From Enterobacter pseudoroggenkampii (GTDB taxonomy: Bacteria > Pseudomonadota > Gammaproteobacteria > Enterobacterales > Enterobacteriaceae): 64,000 nucleotides of DNA. The notes under the pieces are model-generated. The model saw only the letters and a program-made list of their open reading frames with translations, had not been told where the DNA came from and did not search any database. Positions 31,484 through 40,456 of this stretch are shown here, piece by piece. Location of the stretch: positions 1 through 64,000 of the forward strand of contig NZ_JAPMLV010000007.1 of NCBI RefSeq assembly GCF_026420145.1. Direction: 5' to 3'. How positions within the stretch are numbered: position 1 is the stretch's first letter; each line of letters begins with the position of its first letter. The translations under genes and the position numbers were made by a program.

Positions 31484-32083
31484 ATGCGAGTAATCATGTT
31501 TGACAGGCAGTCACTCTTTATTCACGGAGCGATACACAGTCTTCAGACGCTCATTCCGGAAATAGATATGACAGGGACCTGTCAGGCAGACGATTTATGG
31601 ACCCAGATTTCCGCTTCACCGTCAGCTATCGCCATGATTGACGGCAATTTAATGCAGGACGAGGGGAGCGCTTTGCTGGAAGAGATGCTGCAACGCTTTC
31701 CGGCGATACGCGTGATTCTGGTTTTGGCGAAAAAAGAGGCCAGATGGGTTGAGCAATTGCGGCAGCGAAACATCATGGCCATTATTCCCCGAAATGCCAG
31801 TCCCGAGCGGTTTTCCGCTGTGCTGGATTCGGTGTCCAGAGGGATGGTCTGTTTTCCCGGGGAGTGGGTCAGGCAGCCGTCGTCTCAGGCTTTATCATCC
31901 CTGAGCGAGCGTCAGCGCGACGTGTTGGAATTGCTGGCGGCGGGGGAGTCAAATAAAGAGATTGGCCGCAATCTCAACATCAGTGCGGCCACGGTAAAAG
32001 CGCATCTCGAGGCGCTTTTCCGGCGGCTGGACGTGAAAAACAGAACGCAGGCTGCCATGTACTATACCCGTGCGAAGGCCTGA
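31484..32083 (+). CDS. yhjB: LuxR/NarL-type response-regulator-like protein YhjB
   Basis: Orthologue of E. coli YhjB, 199 residues. A receiver-like domain (about 1-115) has an Asp in MIDGN where the phosphorylated Asp would sit, but the acidic pair near the N-terminus is reduced to DRQ. A LuxR-type helix-turn-helix follows (about 135-195: LSERQRDVLELLAAGESNKEI). No partner kinase gene is adjacent. The 3' end overlaps the next, convergent gene by 22 bp. In E. coli yhjA follows; it is absent here. Confidence 0.9.
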   Translation: MRVIMFDRQSLFIHGAIHSLQTLIPEIDMTGTCQADDLWTQISASPSAIAMIDGNLMQDEGSALLEEMLQRFPAIRVILVLAKKEARWVEQLRQRNIMAIIPRNASPERFSAVLDSVSRGMVCFPGEWVRQPSSQALSSLSERQRDVLELLAAGESNKEIGRNLNISAATVKAHLEALFRRLDVKNRTQAAMYYTRAKA

Positions 32084-32400
32084 AAAATCGCGTTTGGGAG
32101 CGAGGGCATCTCTCCGAAGCTGAATACCATCATAACCAGCGCATCATGCTGCTGTTGGGTTAATGGACGTGTCACACTTTCCCGCAGCAGCGCCTCACAC
32201 AGCTGAATATCGTCATGCAGCAAATCTTCTGCCTCGGCAGGCGTGATGGGACCGTGAAAATGTTCCCTATCGCGGATAACGTGGCCATAGCCGATAACCC
32301 ATAATCCGTTTTCGTCACGATATTTCTCCAGAGAAAGACCCTGATGTTTTTTTATTAACGCAATGGCGGCAGAAGATATTTTCAGCGCATGACCTTTCAT
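32062..32400 (-). CDS. Short T4-lysozyme-fold protein lacking the catalytic Glu
   Basis: A 112-residue protein with the N-terminal signature of GH24 (T4/phage) lysozymes: HQGLSLEKYRDENGLWVIGYGH, split as HQGLSLEKYRD and ENGLWVIGYGH at about residues 18-39. In active enzymes the first motif reads FEG and the second xWTIGYGH. Here the catalytic Glu is Gln and the Thr is Val, while the Asp is kept. It is also shorter than the usual 150 or so residues and has no signal peptide or SAR helix. The ATG at 32400 is preferred for spacing from AAGAGGA; one at 32406 is possible. Probably a domesticated phage-derived protein without muramidase activity. Confidence 0.75.
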   Translation of the reverse strand: MKGHALKISSAAIALIKKHQGLSLEKYRDENGLWVIGYGHVIRDREHFHGPITPAEAEDLLHDDIQLCEALLRESVTRPLTQQQHDALVMMVFSFGEMPSLPNAIFQAFARV

Positions 32401-32471
32401 ATTCATTTCCTCTTAAGATCGATACTGTAGAGGAAACGACGTCTGAGAAATATCCGCCAAATGGCTGTTGA

Positions 32472-33011
32472 TCAGGCATTATTATTCAGGTATTCCTGCT
32501 GCAATAAACCAAATAACCAGTCATTTTGCCAGCGCCCCGCAAGATAATAGCTCTCGCGTAATTCGCCTTCCAGGCGAAAGCGGGCTTTTTCCAGCAGGCG
32601 TCTTGACGCGACATTTCCCACGGTGACGGTGGCGGTGAGTCGACGTATACCGCCCTGATGAAAAGCGTAATCACAAAGCGCTTTCAGGGATTCAAAGCCG
32701 TAGCCTTTCCCCTGCGCCTCGGGTGCGAAAAGGAAGCCCACTTCGGCACAGTCCTCCTCCCGATGAATATACCCGGTGACGCCCAGCGGGGCCCGGGAGG
32801 CGGCGTCACGCACGACGAGACAGAGCCAGTGCGCGCTTCCCGGTGACCAGGGCGTCAGGCGTGAATCAAACGCCTCGCGGATCGCCGCAACGGGGCGGTT
32901 TTCCGCCACAAAGCGCATGACGTCGGGATTCTGCTGTAATGCCAGAAAAAAGGGCCAGTCTTGTTCCAGCAGAGGTGAACAGGTAAGGCGAGGGGTAATT
33001 AAAATCGGCAT
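32472..33011 (-). CDS. GNAT-family N-acetyltransferase (RimJ/RimL type)
   Basis: 179 residues with the RimJ/RimL-like GNAT fold: TPRLTCSPL at the N-terminus, the acetyl-CoA loop APEAQGKGYG near residues 91-100, and ASRRLLEKARFRLEGELR near 134-151. Cytosolic. It would transfer an acetyl group to a protein N-terminus or small amine; the substrate cannot be told. The ATG follows AGGAGAATCTGA. Confidence 0.86.
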   Translation of the reverse strand: MPILITPRLTCSPLLEQDWPFFLALQQNPDVMRFVAENRPVAAIREAFDSRLTPWSPGSAHWLCLVVRDAASRAPLGVTGYIHREEDCAEVGFLFAPEAQGKGYGFESLKALCDYAFHQGGIRRLTATVTVGNVASRRLLEKARFRLEGELRESYYLAGRWQNDWLFGLLQQEYLNNNA

Positions 33012-33160
33012 TCAGATTCTCCTGAAACATTTTAAATGATTTTAGGGTTGTCACTTTATTTCAACAGAAAGTCAGGTATGGTTAATCGCGTATAAATAAA
33101 AAGAAAAAAAGGGCGTCTCGTGCCCATTCCGGATGTCTTCGTTGTCGCTTAAGGAAAACA

Positions 33161-34750
33161 ATGAGTCTCAGCACATCACATCATATTCGCGAACAGTTCG
33201 AACACTGTCTGGCGGTCATTCGCCATGCGTCGGTGGAAATTTTGCTACTTCTGAATGTACATGCTTCTGAGGGCAAAGATCCACGCTGGTTTCTGGAACA
33301 GCTCGACAGTGCTCGATTAGCGCTGGGCGGCTGGGGAGCCGTTGCGAAAAAACTCAACCTGAATGACGCCGAGATGTCGGAATTTACGCTCCAGCTGCGC
33401 CTGCTGCAGCAGCGCGTTCCGCAGTATGAAAGCGGACAGGATGTGAGTGAAAACCAGCTTATTGCGGCGATGCGGTTTGTCACCGCGCTGGAACACCTGC
33501 GCCTGCAGCAGCCGCTGCTGACCTACAGCACGGACCTGGCACCGGGAAGCGAACTTCAGCAACAGCAGGCGCACAAGCAGGTGCGGGCGATTGAGCTGAT
33601 GATTAAAGGGCTCATCCAGCAGGCCTGGCCCGATCAGGTACGGCTGAACAATCATCTGAAGACCTTGTTTAACGCCGATCGCGTTCGGCGCTGGCTGAAG
33701 CTTGGCGAGATCAACGATGTCCTGAGCGGCATGATGTTCAGCGAGCTGGCGCAGATGCTGGTGGATAAAAAAGAGTTCAGCCGCTATTACGCTTCGCTGT
33801 TCAGCGATCCGTCCATGCTGACGCTGCTGGTTGAACCGCGTAAAACGCTGCAAACCTTCCTCGACGACATCCGGCAAATTCGCAACAGCATCACCGTTCA
33901 GAAAACGTTGAGCTCGGCGCAAATTCAGCTGCTGGATAACTACTACGCGCAGATCGCGCGGCCCGTTCAACGCGCGTTTGAAGAGGGGAGAACGCGCGTC
34001 AATCCGGCGGGATTCATGGCGGTAGATGCCAGCGAACTGCATACCTTCTGGGAAAAGGCGCAGAAAATGGATCGGGTCACCGGTGGGGATCTGTTTGAAG
34101 TCCGCGACACCATTGAAAAGCCGACCCAGCGCGCGCCGCGCACCCCCGAACAACGTGAGCAGCTCATTTCCGGTGCGCTATGGGGGGCGGTTGGCGTCAT
34201 GGTGATTGCCATCGTGGCGGGGGGATTCTGGCTGGTGACCAGCAGCAAACCGCAGCCTGCGACCGCCAGCGCGGCTGAAGCGGCACCACCACAGGAAATG
34301 CGCGAGACGCCTTCCTCGCGTGAAACGCTCACGCGCATGGGGGTGACCTGGGACGAGAATAATTTCCGCTCGGCCATTAATCGCAACGACACCCGCGTGA
34401 CCCAGCTCTTTTTGCAGGGTGGTATGGACTGGAAGCTGTCCTGGACCGAAGAGGCGATGTCGGCAGGCTATGACGACGTGCTGGAGCTGATGTTACGCTA
34501 CCGGCAAAACATGGTGGAGGAGAAGCCGTGTCGCCGCTTCATCAACACGCTCAGCCACGCGATGTCGAACGGCGAGTCTCTGACCTCGGTACGTAAAGAG
34601 TATCTTAAAGCGTTCTGCACCGTGCCTGCCGTGGTGAAACGCCAGCAGCACGATCTCGACATGGCCACACGCCGTGCGCAGTCACAGCCGGATGCCACCA
34701 CCAAAAAATGGCAGTCTATTCAGAGCGCCATTTATGAGGTGATCCGCTAA
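33161..34750 (+). CDS. STY4199-like membrane protein (HEPN-like family), function unknown
   Basis: 529 residues. I recognise it as similar to the Salmonella STY4199 family, described as containing a HEPN-like domain. A long helical cytosolic part (about 1-340) is followed by one strong membrane helix (about 345-366), an Ala/Pro/Glu linker and a C-terminal domain (about 395-529). A clear RNase-type RxxxxH motif is not evident in the N-terminal part, so nuclease activity should not be assumed. The ATG follows AAGGAAAACA. It is monocistronic and convergent with treF. Confidence 0.72.
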   Translation: MSLSTSHHIREQFEHCLAVIRHASVEILLLLNVHASEGKDPRWFLEQLDSARLALGGWGAVAKKLNLNDAEMSEFTLQLRLLQQRVPQYESGQDVSENQLIAAMRFVTALEHLRLQQPLLTYSTDLAPGSELQQQQAHKQVRAIELMIKGLIQQAWPDQVRLNNHLKTLFNADRVRRWLKLGEINDVLSGMMFSELAQMLVDKKEFSRYYASLFSDPSMLTLLVEPRKTLQTFLDDIRQIRNSITVQKTLSSAQIQLLDNYYAQIARPVQRAFEEGRTRVNPAGFMAVDASELHTFWEKAQKMDRVTGGDLFEVRDTIEKPTQRAPRTPEQREQLISGALWGAVGVMVIAIVAGGFWLVTSSKPQPATASAAEAAPPQEMRETPSSRETLTRMGVTWDENNFRSAINRNDTRVTQLFLQGGMDWKLSWTEEAMSAGYDDVLELMLRYRQNMVEEKPCRRFINTLSHAMSNGESLTSVRKEYLKAFCTVPAVVKRQQHDLDMATRRAQSQPDATTKKWQSIQSAIYEVIR

Positions 34751-34758
34751 GTTGTTCT

Positions 34759-34812
34759 CCCTCTCCCTGTGGGAGAGGGCCGGGGTGAGGGCACCAGACC
34801 GCACCTCGCACC
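34759..34812. repeat. CCCTCTCCC palindromic unit, copy 4
   Basis: CCCTCTCCC / GGGAGAGGG with a TGT loop and the tail GCCGGGGTGAGGGCACCAG. It lies between the convergent STY4199-like gene and treF, 8 bp after the stop of the first. Confidence 0.85.
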
Positions 34813-34816
34813 CTGC

Positions 34817-36466
34817 TCAAGGCTCCCCATACAACCCAATCAGCCGCCGCACCACGCCGTTCGTCCAGCCGAAACCATCCTGCAGCGGATACTCCCCACC
34901 GCCCCCTTCGCGCGGCGTGCTGCTGGCGATGTGGTACTTCTCAATCAGCTTATGGTGCGTCTGATAAAAATGGTTCACCGTATGCAGCCAGCTCCAGGCG
35001 ATCTCATCCCCCAGCGAATCGTTGCCGTACTGCTTGAAGCCCTGAATCGCCATCCACTGCAGCGGCGCCCAGCCGTTGGGTTTATCCCACTGCTCGCCGG
35101 TTTCGTACTCGGTCGCCAGAATCCCGCCCGGCGTGAGCAGTCGCGCCTTGACCGCATCCGACAGGCGCTCGGCCTGCTCATGGGTTGCCATGCCGACATA
35201 CAGCGGCACGATGCTGGCGGCAGAAAACAGCGCCAGCTCTTCGCGTCGCCAGTCATAATCGCGGTAACAGCCGCTCTCCTCGTCCCACAGATAGCGGTTC
35301 ACCGCCGCGCGGCGATCGCTGGCTTTCTGGCGGAACAGGTCGGCCGTCTCTTTGTCCCCTTTCGACGCCGAGATGTTGGCAATCGCGCTTTCCAGCTTGA
35401 ACAGGAAGGCGTTCAGGTCGATGGGGATAAACTGCGTCGTGCGGATGCTGGCGAGCCGCGACGGATCGCGCAGCCAGCGGGACGAATAATCCCAGCCGGA
35501 AGCCGCCCCCGCCCGCAGGTCGCGATACACCTCGTTTGGCGGACGGCCCGAGTGGCGGGCAGTTTCCACGTCCTCGATCCACGATTCGTCGCGCGGGGTA
35601 TCACGGTCGTCCCAGTAGCGGTTGAGCAGTGAACCGTCCGGCATACGTACGGCGCTGCGGTAGGCCTGGTTAAGCAGCAGCGACTCCGCGCCGTCCATCC
35701 AGAAGGCGTACTCCATTTTGAGGTGATCCAGATAGCGTTTCGCACCGCGCACGCCGTCCTCCTCGAACAGCTCCACCATCAGGGCAAAGACCGGCGGCTG
35801 GGAGCGGCTGAGATAATAGGTACGGTTGCCGTTGGGGATATGCCCGTAGCGTTCAATCAGCCAGGCGAAGTTGTCCGCCATGCACTTCAGCAGGTCGTTA
35901 CGACCGCTCTCCGCCAGCCCCAGCATGGAGAAATAGGAATCCCAGTAGTAGGTCTCGCTGAATCGCCCGCCGGGAACGATATAGGCCTGCGGCAGCGCTA
36001 GTAGGGAAGACCAGGGAATATGATCCTGCGGCTCGCGCGTCAGCACCGGCCACAGGTTATCAATGTGCTCCTTCAGGGAGAGGCCCGGGTCGGAGACATA
36101 CTCAGTGCCGAACGTTTCCGGCATCCAGAAGTGGTTCTCCACAAACTGGCGCAGGTCGAAGTCCCGGTGGCGTCTGACCTTGCGGTAGCGGATCAGGATA
36201 TCCAGCGGATCCATCTTCGGCGCGCAGTCGGGGAAGGTTTTACTGTCGGCAAACAGCCGCGTCGACTGTACATGCTCGAACAGTTCAAGATAGCGGTCTG
36301 CGGGCGTCAACGCATCGGAGGCGGGTAACCCCTCGATCATTTCGGGTTCCGGCTCCGCCTCAATCATTTCATCCAGTTTCAACTCGCAGGGATCGGTCTC
36401 GTAGCGCAGCTCTTCTGCAATCTCGAATTCGATGTTCTCGGTAGCCTGTAGTTTCTGGTTGAACAT
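34817..36466 (-). CDS. treF: Cytoplasmic trehalase TreF
   Basis: GH37 trehalase that splits trehalose into two glucose molecules in the cytosol. The ATG at 36466 gives 549 residues, the E. coli length, and aligns with its MLNQK start; an in-frame TTG 10 codons upstream is unlikely. The trehalase signatures [14 protein letters not shown] and [10 protein letters not shown] are present, and no signal peptide is seen, which separates it from periplasmic TreA. In E. coli treF is sigma-S dependent. Confidence 0.96.
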   Translation of the reverse strand: MFNQKLQATENIEFEIAEELRYETDPCELKLDEMIEAEPEPEMIEGLPASDALTPADRYLELFEHVQSTRLFADSKTFPDCAPKMDPLDILIRYRKVRRHRDFDLRQFVENHFWMPETFGTEYVSDPGLSLKEHIDNLWPVLTREPQDHIPWSSLLALPQAYIVPGGRFSETYYWDSYFSMLGLAESGRNDLLKCMADNFAWLIERYGHIPNGNRTYYLSRSQPPVFALMVELFEEDGVRGAKRYLDHLKMEYAFWMDGAESLLLNQAYRSAVRMPDGSLLNRYWDDRDTPRDESWIEDVETARHSGRPPNEVYRDLRAGAASGWDYSSRWLRDPSRLASIRTTQFIPIDLNAFLFKLESAIANISASKGDKETADLFRQKASDRRAAVNRYLWDEESGCYRDYDWRREELALFSAASIVPLYVGMATHEQAERLSDAVKARLLTPGGILATEYETGEQWDKPNGWAPLQWMAIQGFKQYGNDSLGDEIAWSWLHTVNHFYQTHHKLIEKYHIASSTPREGGGGEYPLQDGFGWTNGVVRRLIGLYGEP

Positions 36467-36617
36467 GGTGATAGGGACCTCCGGTTGTGTGTTCAAAAGA
36501 CAGGTTTATCCGGGCGTCTTATAAGCGTAGACATTCGCTTCGGTAGAGGGGGAGGAATATGTGCGGTAGATCACTATTTTCGGAGCATTCGTTTTGCAAC
36601 GATTTATGTCTGTTAAC

Positions 36618-36642
36618 AGTAGCCTCTTCAAAAGAGGCTACT
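36618..36642. terminator. Perfect hairpin between the GH5 gene and treF
   Basis: AGTAGCCTCTT / AAGAGGCTACT with a CAA loop is a perfect 11-bp stem, 24 bp beyond the stop of the minus-strand GH5 gene. There is no T run. It probably ends or stabilises the GH5 transcript before treF. Confidence 0.5.
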
Positions 36643-36665
36643 GAACAAGAGGCGAGTATCCCGGA

Positions 36666-37847
36666 TCAAAGGCCTTGTTTTAGCCGCTTAGCAATCGGTT
36701 CAAATTCCTCGGTAGAATGGCGCTTGATCGTATCCGGTGCGTTATCCTCGATGGCTTTCCAGTAGGCCCACGGCACCGGTTTTTTCCCCAGCTCATAGTC
36801 CATGGCGTCCCAGGCATCTTCACGAAACGCATAAAATGCCCAGTGTGCATGATGTTTGTCGAGGACGGTCAGAACATCATTAAGCCACTGCCGGCAGCCC
36901 TGCAGCGTGCGAACGCAGCCAAACTCTCCCGCGACAACCCGGTTGGCCGGAATACCATTCTGCTTCGCCCAGTCAAAGGGCGCGTTCATCCATTTCTCTA
37001 TGGCCGTAGCGTCCCATTTCACCTTTTTACCGCCGAACGTGATCATGCCTGGATAGTCGAACGGCACCTTGCGGCGTGCATTTGGCGCGCTGGTGAAATC
37101 ATAGGGCTCGTACATGTGGAAGCTGTAGAGCACCCGCTTATCCTCAAGCGCGGACGGCCAACCAGAAAAACCACGCGCGGAGGCGTACCAGCCTCCATCG
37201 ACCATAATCGGTGTGGTGGCATCGACCTCGCGGATGGCGGCAATAATCTGATTGTAGAGAGCGGGGAGGTTACGCGCCGTACTTTGCTGCTGCTGATACC
37301 AGGTTTTTAACGCCTCTGGCGACGCCTGCTCGCTAATGTTGCCTCTTTTTTCAGGCGCGGGTTCATTGACCAGATTCCAGGCCGCAATGCCCGGTTCGTC
37401 CTTCAGGGCCTGGGCCAAATCACGCCAGAACTGAGCGGCTTCCTGCCAGTATTTTTTGTCCTGCCAGATGCGGTCATCAAACTGGTTATTGTTATTTTGC
37501 GCCCAGCGCATGCCGGGCAAAGAGAGTGGGGCAATGACGACCTGTAGCCCGGCCGCGTGTGCTTTCCTGATGGAGGCTTTGAGCGTCGCGAGGTCTGTGG
37601 CCTCGAGCCCACGATAGCCGTCGGCGTTGCCGAGAAGAAAATCTCTCCCGGCAGGTTTCCATTTGTCGTAAGAGAGGCGAACCCACGTCGCGCCATAGCC
37701 TCGCAGCGCGTCATAGTATTCCTGCGTGGGCGGCAGGCGGTTAAAGCTGTTTCCACCGTGCTGAGGGGTATCCCAGAAGGTGATTTTGTCAGAGGAGGCG
37801 GCGGCAAAGCAAAAAAGAAGTAGGGTCAACCCAATAAGCGCTTTCAT
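36666..37847 (-). CDS. Secreted GH5 glycosidase, cellulase-like
   Basis: 393 residues with a signal peptide (about 1-18, AAASS), so exported to the periplasm or beyond. The GH5 fold is clear: the acid/base Glu162 in NLVNEP and the nucleophile Glu308 in AGEFGC, with HMYEPYDF near 244-251. GH5 members cut beta-1,4-glucans or mannans, so cellulase is the best guess. E. coli K-12 has no such gene between treF and gor. With the two GH8 genes it makes three potential glucanases within 38 kb. Confidence 0.87.
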   Translation of the reverse strand: MKALIGLTLLLFCFAAASSDKITFWDTPQHGGNSFNRLPPTQEYYDALRGYGATWVRLSYDKWKPAGRDFLLGNADGYRGLEATDLATLKASIRKAHAAGLQVVIAPLSLPGMRWAQNNNNQFDDRIWQDKKYWQEAAQFWRDLAQALKDEPGIAAWNLVNEPAPEKRGNISEQASPEALKTWYQQQQSTARNLPALYNQIIAAIREVDATTPIMVDGGWYASARGFSGWPSALEDKRVLYSFHMYEPYDFTSAPNARRKVPFDYPGMITFGGKKVKWDATAIEKWMNAPFDWAKQNGIPANRVVAGEFGCVRTLQGCRQWLNDVLTVLDKHHAHWAFYAFREDAWDAMDYELGKKPVPWAYWKAIEDNAPDTIKRHSTEEFEPIAKRLKQGL

Positions 37848-37926
37848 CTCAATTCCTTTTTAGCGTGATGATGATTTTATATTCGCTGGGATGATGAAGC
37901 TTTATCTTTAAATTATCGAGCCATAT

Positions 37927-37956
37927 AAAAAAACTGACCCGCGAAGGTCAGTTTTT
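37927..37956 (-). terminator. Intrinsic terminator of gor
   Basis: On the minus strand AAAAACTGACC / GGTCAGTTTTT around a 6-nt loop is followed by seven Ts. It begins 26 bp beyond the gor stop. On the plus strand a shorter T run would also allow function. Confidence 0.88.
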
Positions 37957-37982
37957 ATAGCGTGCTTTCCTGCGAAAAGCCC

Positions 37983-39335
37983 TTAACGCATGGTCACAAA
38001 TTCTTCCGCCGCCGTTGGGTGGATTGCCACGGTATTATCAAAGTCTTTCTTCGTTGCGCCCATCTTCAGCGCCACAGCAAAGCCCTGCAGGATCTCGTCC
38101 ATGCCGAAGCCGATGCCGTGGATACCGACAATCTTCTCGTCCGGACCGACGCAGACCAGCTTCATGCGGCACGGCTGACGGTGAGAGGTGACGGCGGTAT
38201 ACATCGCGGTAAACGCCGATTTATACACTTTCACCTGGTCGTCGCCATACTGCTCGCGCGCCTGCGGCTCGGTTAAGCCGACGGTGCCGATTGGCGGGTG
38301 GCTGAAGACCACGGTCGGGATGTTGCTGTAGTCCAGATGCTCGTCCGGCTTGTTGTTAAACAGGCGCTCGGAAAGACGACGACCCGCCGCAACGGCCACC
38401 GGGGTCAGCTCAACTGCACCGGTATTATCGCCGACCGCATAAATGCCCGGTACGCTGGTGTTCTGGAATTTATCGACGACGATATAGCCTTTTTCGTCGG
38501 TTTTCACGCCGGTCACGCCCAGGTTGAAGTTATCGTTAGCCGGTTCACGGCCAATCGCCCAGATCAGGCAATCGACGGTCTGGCTGCGGCCATCTTCCAG
38601 CTCCAGGGTCAGGCTGCCGTCTGCATTTTTCACGACCGCTTTTGGCACGGCGTTGGTATGCAGGGTTGGACCTTCGGTGTTCATCACTTCAACCAGCGTA
38701 TCAACGATCAGCGGATCGAAGCTGCGCAGCGGCGCGTGTTTGCGCACGAACAGGTGCGCCTCAGCGCCCAGGCCGTTAATCACCCCGGCCAGTTCCACCG
38801 CGATGTAACCCGCACCAACAACGGCAACGCGCTTAGGCAGGGCAGGCAGCTCGAAGAAACCGTCGGAGTCGATGCCGTATTCCACGCCCGGAATGTTCGG
38901 GTGGCTAGGACGGCCGCCGGTGGCGATCAGGATGTGATCGGCGGTGATCGTCTCGCCGTTCACTTCGATCGTTTTCGCGTCCACAAAGCGGGCGAAGCCG
39001 TGGATAACGTCGACGTTATTTTTGCCCAGCACGTTGTCGTAGGAGGTGTGAATACGGTCGATGTAGGCGGTACGGCTGGCAATCAGCTTGTCCCAGTCAA
39101 AGTTATTAATGGTGGTGTCAAAGCCGTAGTCCGGGCCATACATATGGATAGCTTCACGGATCTGCGCCGCATGCCACATCACTTTCTTCGGTACACAACC
39201 CACGTTCACGCAGGTGCCGCCCAGCGCTTTGGCTTCAATCAGCGCGCACTTCTGGCCGTACATGGCCGCGCGGTTGATGGAGGCGATGCCGCCGCTGCCG
39301 CCGCCGATTGCGATGTAGTCATAATGCTTAGTCAT
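37983..39335 (-). CDS. gor: Glutathione reductase Gor
   Basis: NADPH-dependent flavoprotein that reduces glutathione disulphide in the cytosol. The 450 residues equal E. coli Gor. The FAD motif GGGSGG is near residue 11, the redox disulphide is Cys42/Cys47 in TCVNVGC, the NADPH motif GAGYIA lies near 174, and the catalytic His is in AIHPTAAEE near the C-terminus. A good terminator follows. Confidence 0.98.
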   Translation of the reverse strand: MTKHYDYIAIGGGSGGIASINRAAMYGQKCALIEAKALGGTCVNVGCVPKKVMWHAAQIREAIHMYGPDYGFDTTINNFDWDKLIASRTAYIDRIHTSYDNVLGKNNVDVIHGFARFVDAKTIEVNGETITADHILIATGGRPSHPNIPGVEYGIDSDGFFELPALPKRVAVVGAGYIAVELAGVINGLGAEAHLFVRKHAPLRSFDPLIVDTLVEVMNTEGPTLHTNAVPKAVVKNADGSLTLELEDGRSQTVDCLIWAIGREPANDNFNLGVTGVKTDEKGYIVVDKFQNTSVPGIYAVGDNTGAVELTPVAVAAGRRLSERLFNNKPDEHLDYSNIPTVVFSHPPIGTVGLTEPQAREQYGDDQVKVYKSAFTAMYTAVTSHRQPCRMKLVCVGPDEKIVGIHGIGFGMDEILQGFAVALKMGATKKDFDNTVAIHPTAAEEFVTMR

Positions 39336-39406
39336 AGCTTTTGTCCTTAATCGTGAATTGCCGCGATTGTATACCTGAAATCAATAGTTTCCACCGATGG
39401 CTGCGA

Positions 39407-40249
39407 TTACTCCGGCACGATCCAACTGACGGTGGCGTGGCCTGTACCCGCTGGCACCAGCGTTTTGTGCAGCCACGGCAGCACGTTGTTCATCTGCGCT
39501 TCGAGCTTCCACGGCGGGTTGATCACAATCATCCCGGAGGCGGTCATGCCGCGCTGATCGCTGTCCGGACGTACCGCCAGCTCAATCTGCAGGATTTTGC
39601 GGATGCCGGTCGCTTCCAGGTCTTTGATCATGCGTTTGATTTGCGCGCGCAGCACCACCGGGTACCACAGGGCGTATGTCCCGGTAGCGAAGCGTTTGTA
39701 GCCTTCATGGATGCCTGTCACCACCGCCTGATAGTCGGTTTTGATTTCGTACGGCGGGTCGATCAGCACCAGGCCGCGACGGGAAACCGGCGGCAGCTTG
39801 GCTTTCAGCTGCTGGTAGCCGTCGGATTTTTCCACGCGGGCGCGGCTGTCTTTCTGGAATTCAGAACGCAGCAGCGGGAAGTCGCTCGGATGCAGCTCGG
39901 TCAGCTGGAGGCTGTCCTGCTCGCGCAGCAGCTGGCGGGCAATCAGCGGTGATCCCGGGTAGTAGCGCAGCTGGCCGTTGCGGTTGAAGTGATTCACCAC
40001 GCCGATGTACGGCTCCAGCTCGGCAGGCAGGTCGTCCTGCTGCCAGATGCGGGCGATCCCTTCCAGATATTCACCGGTACGCTCGGCATGCTCGCCGCTC
40101 AGCTGATAACGGCCAGCGCCCGCGTGCGTGTCCAGATAGAGAAACGGCTTCTCTTTCTCTTTGAGCGATTCGATGATCAGGCTCTGAACGGTGTGTTTAA
40201 GGACGTCGGCGTGGTTGCCAGCGTGGAAGCTGTGGCGATAACTGAGCAT
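39407..40249 (-). CDS. rlmJ: 23S rRNA m6A2030 methyltransferase RlmJ
   Basis: RlmJ methylates A2030 of 23S rRNA using S-adenosylmethionine. The ATG at 40249 gives 280 residues and matches the E. coli start (MLSYRHSFHAGNHADVLKH); the frame is open 12 codons further. The N6-adenine methyltransferase motif DPPY is present. It is divergent from prlC across about 207 bp that hold a REP element. Confidence 0.96.
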   Translation of the reverse strand: MLSYRHSFHAGNHADVLKHTVQSLIIESLKEKEKPFLYLDTHAGAGRYQLSGEHAERTGEYLEGIARIWQQDDLPAELEPYIGVVNHFNRNGQLRYYPGSPLIARQLLREQDSLQLTELHPSDFPLLRSEFQKDSRARVEKSDGYQQLKAKLPPVSRRGLVLIDPPYEIKTDYQAVVTGIHEGYKRFATGTYALWYPVVLRAQIKRMIKDLEATGIRKILQIELAVRPDSDQRGMTASGMIVINPPWKLEAQMNNVLPWLHKTLVPAGTGHATVSWIVPE

Positions 40250-40314
40250 GGGTAATGATATTCCGCTGAATTGACGATTTGCCACAGTTTACAGCAGAAC
40301 GGCGCAGATTACCC

Positions 40315-40344
40315 GTAGGCCCGGTAAGCGCAGCGCCACCGGGC
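40315..40344. repeat. REP palindromic element
   Basis: GTAGGCCCGGTAAGCGCAGC followed by GCCACCGGGC matches the enterobacterial REP (Y-type) consensus, with the GTAGGC end and the imperfect stem CCCGGT / ACCGGG. It lies between the divergent rlmJ and prlC genes, upstream of the prlC promoter, whereas REPs usually lie after genes. Confidence 0.82.
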
Positions 40345-40363
40345 TCTTTTCCGCCACGTCTGG

Positions 40364-40394
40364 CATTGAAATCCTCTACACTTAACCCCATTCT
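40364..40394 (+). promoter_or_regulatory. Candidate sigma-32 heat-shock promoter of prlC-rsmJ
   Basis: CATTGAAA (40364-40371), a 14-bp spacer and CCCCATTCT (40386-40394) match the sigma-32 consensus CTTGAAA-N13/17-CCCCATNT closely. It lies about 60 bp before the prlC ATG. Sigma-32 control of prlC is known in E. coli. Confidence 0.8.
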
Positions 40395-40456
40395 AGATCG
40401 CATATGCACAGCGCCGGATGCGCGCTTCATTCACCTATTTCAACAGGACAGCGTTT

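Noticed and set aside
33161..34750. HEPN RNase motif (R-x4/6-H) in the STY4199-like protein
   Set aside because: A match-like RFINTLSH occurs only in the C-terminal part after the membrane helix and is short enough to be chance; no convincing motif is in the helical N-terminal region.
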